Source: Candidatus Aminicenantota bacterium
Lineage (GTDB): Bacteria; Acidobacteriota; Aminicenantia; S016-38
Length of the DNA stretch: 7,528 bases
Direction: 5' to 3'
Assembly: GCA_021161165.1 (NCBI GenBank)
Contig: JAGHBF010000112.1
Coordinates: 1 to 7,528 of the forward strand
The translations under genes were made by a program, and so were the position numbers. The notes below the pieces were generated by a model that saw only the letters and a program-made list of their open reading frames with translations, made no database searches and was not told the DNA's origin. Shown here piece by piece: positions 6,444 to 7,528 of the stretch (positions within the stretch are counted from its first letter, which is position 1; every line of letters starts with the position of its first letter).

Positions 6444-7495
6444 CTCCACGCCTTTACGCTGTTTATAATTCCCAGAGATGAATAAGCCGTTATAAGGTCA
6501 GAGCCACCATAGCTCATAAAAGGTAAAGGAAACCCCGTTACAGGAAAAAGTCCGAGAGTTATTAAAAGATTAAAAACTGTTTGAAAGGCTATCCAGCTTG
6601 AGGTAAGCAAAAGAAGCAAAAAGGCTTTCTCTGAGTCCAGAAAATCTCCTATTCTGTAGATTCTCGTAAATAGAATCAGATAAAGAAAAAGAAGAACAAG
6701 AATTCCGAGAAAACCAAAGCTTTCTGCTATAACGGAAAAAATAAAATCAGTGTGTGCAGCAGGTAAAAATTTCAATCTGGCCTGTGAAACTTCTTTGAGC
6801 CCTTTGCCCATAAGCCTGCCAGAGCCTATTGATATTTTAGATTGGTATACCTGATAGCCAGAGCCTCTGGGTTCATCCGAAGGGTTTAAGAAAGAGGTTA
6901 TTCTTTCCTTCTGATAATCCTTAAGGAAAAAAAACCACATAAAAATGGTAAATACTGCTAAAAAAAGCAATGCTATATTTAAATGAGTTCTTTTTATTCC
7001 ATAAATTAAAAGGGGGGCAAAAATAAAGGCTGAGTAAACAAAAGCAGTTCCAAGGTCAGGTTGGATTGCTATAAGAACGGATGGAAGACCCACTACAGCT
7101 CCTATTTTCACAAGGTCATTCAACGAAAGAGGGAAGCTGGCCTTTTTATAAAGGATTCTGGTTAGAAAAAGTGGTACTATCAATTTTCCCAATTCTGAAG
7201 GCTGAATCCACACCGAACCAAATTTAAACCAGCTCGAAATACCTCTTCCCCGCGCCAGAATTAATAAAATAATGATAAGTCCAGCATAAAACCAGGCAGA
7301 CCACGAAACAAGCTTCTCATAATCTATAAGTGCAAAAACAAAAAATGCGATAATACCAATAAAAAGCCACAGAACCTGCCTTGAGAAATACGAAGAAAAC
7401 CCACCTCTTGCAGCCCAGATTCCTGCAAGTCCCATTCCTGTAATAGAAATTGCTGTTATGAGAATTCCAAAGTCAATCTCAGATATTCTTCTCAT
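6434..7495 (-). CDS. rodA: RodA, SEDS-family peptidoglycan glycosyltransferase
   Basis: This 353-residue integral membrane protein has about ten predicted membrane helices (near 9-27, 41-57, 65-81, 102-114, 130-143, 150-166, 171-191, 256-277, 290-314 and 326-348). RodA polymerises lipid II into glycan strands for side-wall growth, working with a class B penicillin-binding protein (PBP2). SEDS motifs are present: QPSELGK (98-104), QPDLGTA (145-151), the GSGYQVYQSKISIGSG block (211-226), FLPAAHTDFIF (243-253) and PLPFMSYGGS (323-332). D250 in the HTDF motif corresponds to the catalytic Asp of RodA. QSKISIGSG is typical of RodA rather than FtsW, which usually has a Q-S-L/I-A-L-G-S-G form. The residue after SYGGS is Asp (D333), where small residues such as Ser or Ala are usual. 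The length is slightly below the typical 370 or so. The gene is followed, with overlap, by the radical SAM gene. Genes for PBP2 and MreBCD may lie beyond the right edge. Confidence 0.93.
   Translation of the reverse strand: MRRISEIDFGILITAISITGMGLAGIWAARGGFSSYFSRQVLWLFIGIIAFFVFALIDYEKLVSWSAWFYAGLIIILLILARGRGISSWFKFGSVWIQPSELGKLIVPLFLTRILYKKASFPLSLNDLVKIGAVVGLPSVLIAIQPDLGTAFVYSAFIFAPLLIYGIKRTHLNIALLFLAVFTIFMWFFFLKDYQKERITSFLNPSDEPRGSGYQVYQSKISIGSGRLMGKGLKEVSQARLKFLPAAHTDFIFSVIAESFGFLGILVLLFLYLILFTRIYRIGDFLDSEKAFLLLLLTSSWIAFQTVFNLLITLGLFPVTGFPLPFMSYGGSDLITAYSSLGIINSVKAWRWK
6451..6455 (-). promoter_or_regulatory. Shine-Dalgarno sequence that decides the radical SAM start
   Basis: AAAGG on the minus strand lies seven bases before ATG 6443, an ideal distance, and within the last codons of rodA. 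It argues for the ATG rather than the in-frame GTG two codons earlier. It also shows that this genome uses Shine-Dalgarno initiation for a gene inside an operon, unlike the three promoter-proximal genes in the window. Confidence 0.65.
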
Positions 7496-7528
7496 TATAA
7501 TAAAACCTTATTATATCCTTTACTATTG
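7496..7528 (-). promoter_or_regulatory. Region upstream of rodA: weak ribosome-binding site and TATAAT at the window edge
   Basis: On the minus strand, AAGG (7509-7506) lies ten bases before the rodA ATG and could be a Shine-Dalgarno sequence. TATAAT (7515-7510) sits just before it, but its distance to the ATG (14 bases) does not match the six-base leaderless spacing of the other genes, and any -35 element would be outside the window. rodA may instead be read from an upstream operon promoter. The 33 bases are too few to tell. Confidence 0.3.

Noticed and set aside
6444..6449. GTG 6449 as the radical SAM start
   Set aside because: It leaves only one base after AAAGG, whereas ATG 6443 has a seven-base spacer.

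Overview
This window reads as chromosomal DNA from an AT-rich, rod-shaped bacterium with a lipoprotein-bearing envelope. RodA and a lipobox signal peptide rule out an archaeon. Arginine is mostly encoded by AGA/AGG and the proteins are rich in Lys and Glu, which would suit a thermophile, but that is a weak inference. I cannot name the phylum; an uncultivated lineage is plausible because the Clp-type ATPase has an N-terminal half I do not recognise.

Layout. Bases 1-170 (minus) hold the start of a lipoprotein gene that runs off the left edge. Bases 171-361 are a divergent promoter region with a 13-bp direct repeat. Bases 362-1219 (plus) encode a DUF1848 protein with a radical-SAM-like cysteine cluster at its C-terminus. 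Bases 1220-1349 are a short intergenic stretch carrying a perfect 12-bp palindrome and a consensus -10 box. Bases 1350-4100 (plus) encode a 916-residue two-ring AAA+ unfoldase of the ClpA/ClpC/ClpE type. Its N-terminal third is not a Clp N-domain and includes TPR-like helices. Bases 6443-4101 (minus) encode a B12-binding-type radical SAM protein fused to DUF2344. It lies directly behind rodA (7495-6434, minus), overlaps it by 10 bp and is preceded by a good Shine-Dalgarno sequence. The clp and radical SAM genes converge with abutting stop codons and no bases between them.

How the genes work together. rodA and the radical SAM gene form one co-transcribed, translationally coupled unit. It is probably the tail of a cell-shape operon entering from the right edge. 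This rodA/radical SAM/DUF2344 pairing is a recurrent neighbourhood in bacteria, and the radical SAM protein's function is unknown. The other three genes appear to be separate transcription units.

Most striking pattern. All three genes that begin their own transcription unit (lipoprotein, DUF1848, clp) have a -10 hexamer followed by exactly six bases and then ATG, with no Shine-Dalgarno sequence. That geometry puts the transcription start on the A of the ATG, so these mRNAs are predicted to be leaderless. The radical SAM gene, which is internal to an operon, does have a Shine-Dalgarno sequence. The best candidate for a previously undescribed system is the Clp-like unfoldase. It combines an unfamiliar TPR-bearing N-terminus, a substituted Walker B glutamate in ring 1, no M-domain, and a VGF loop that suggests ClpP docking.
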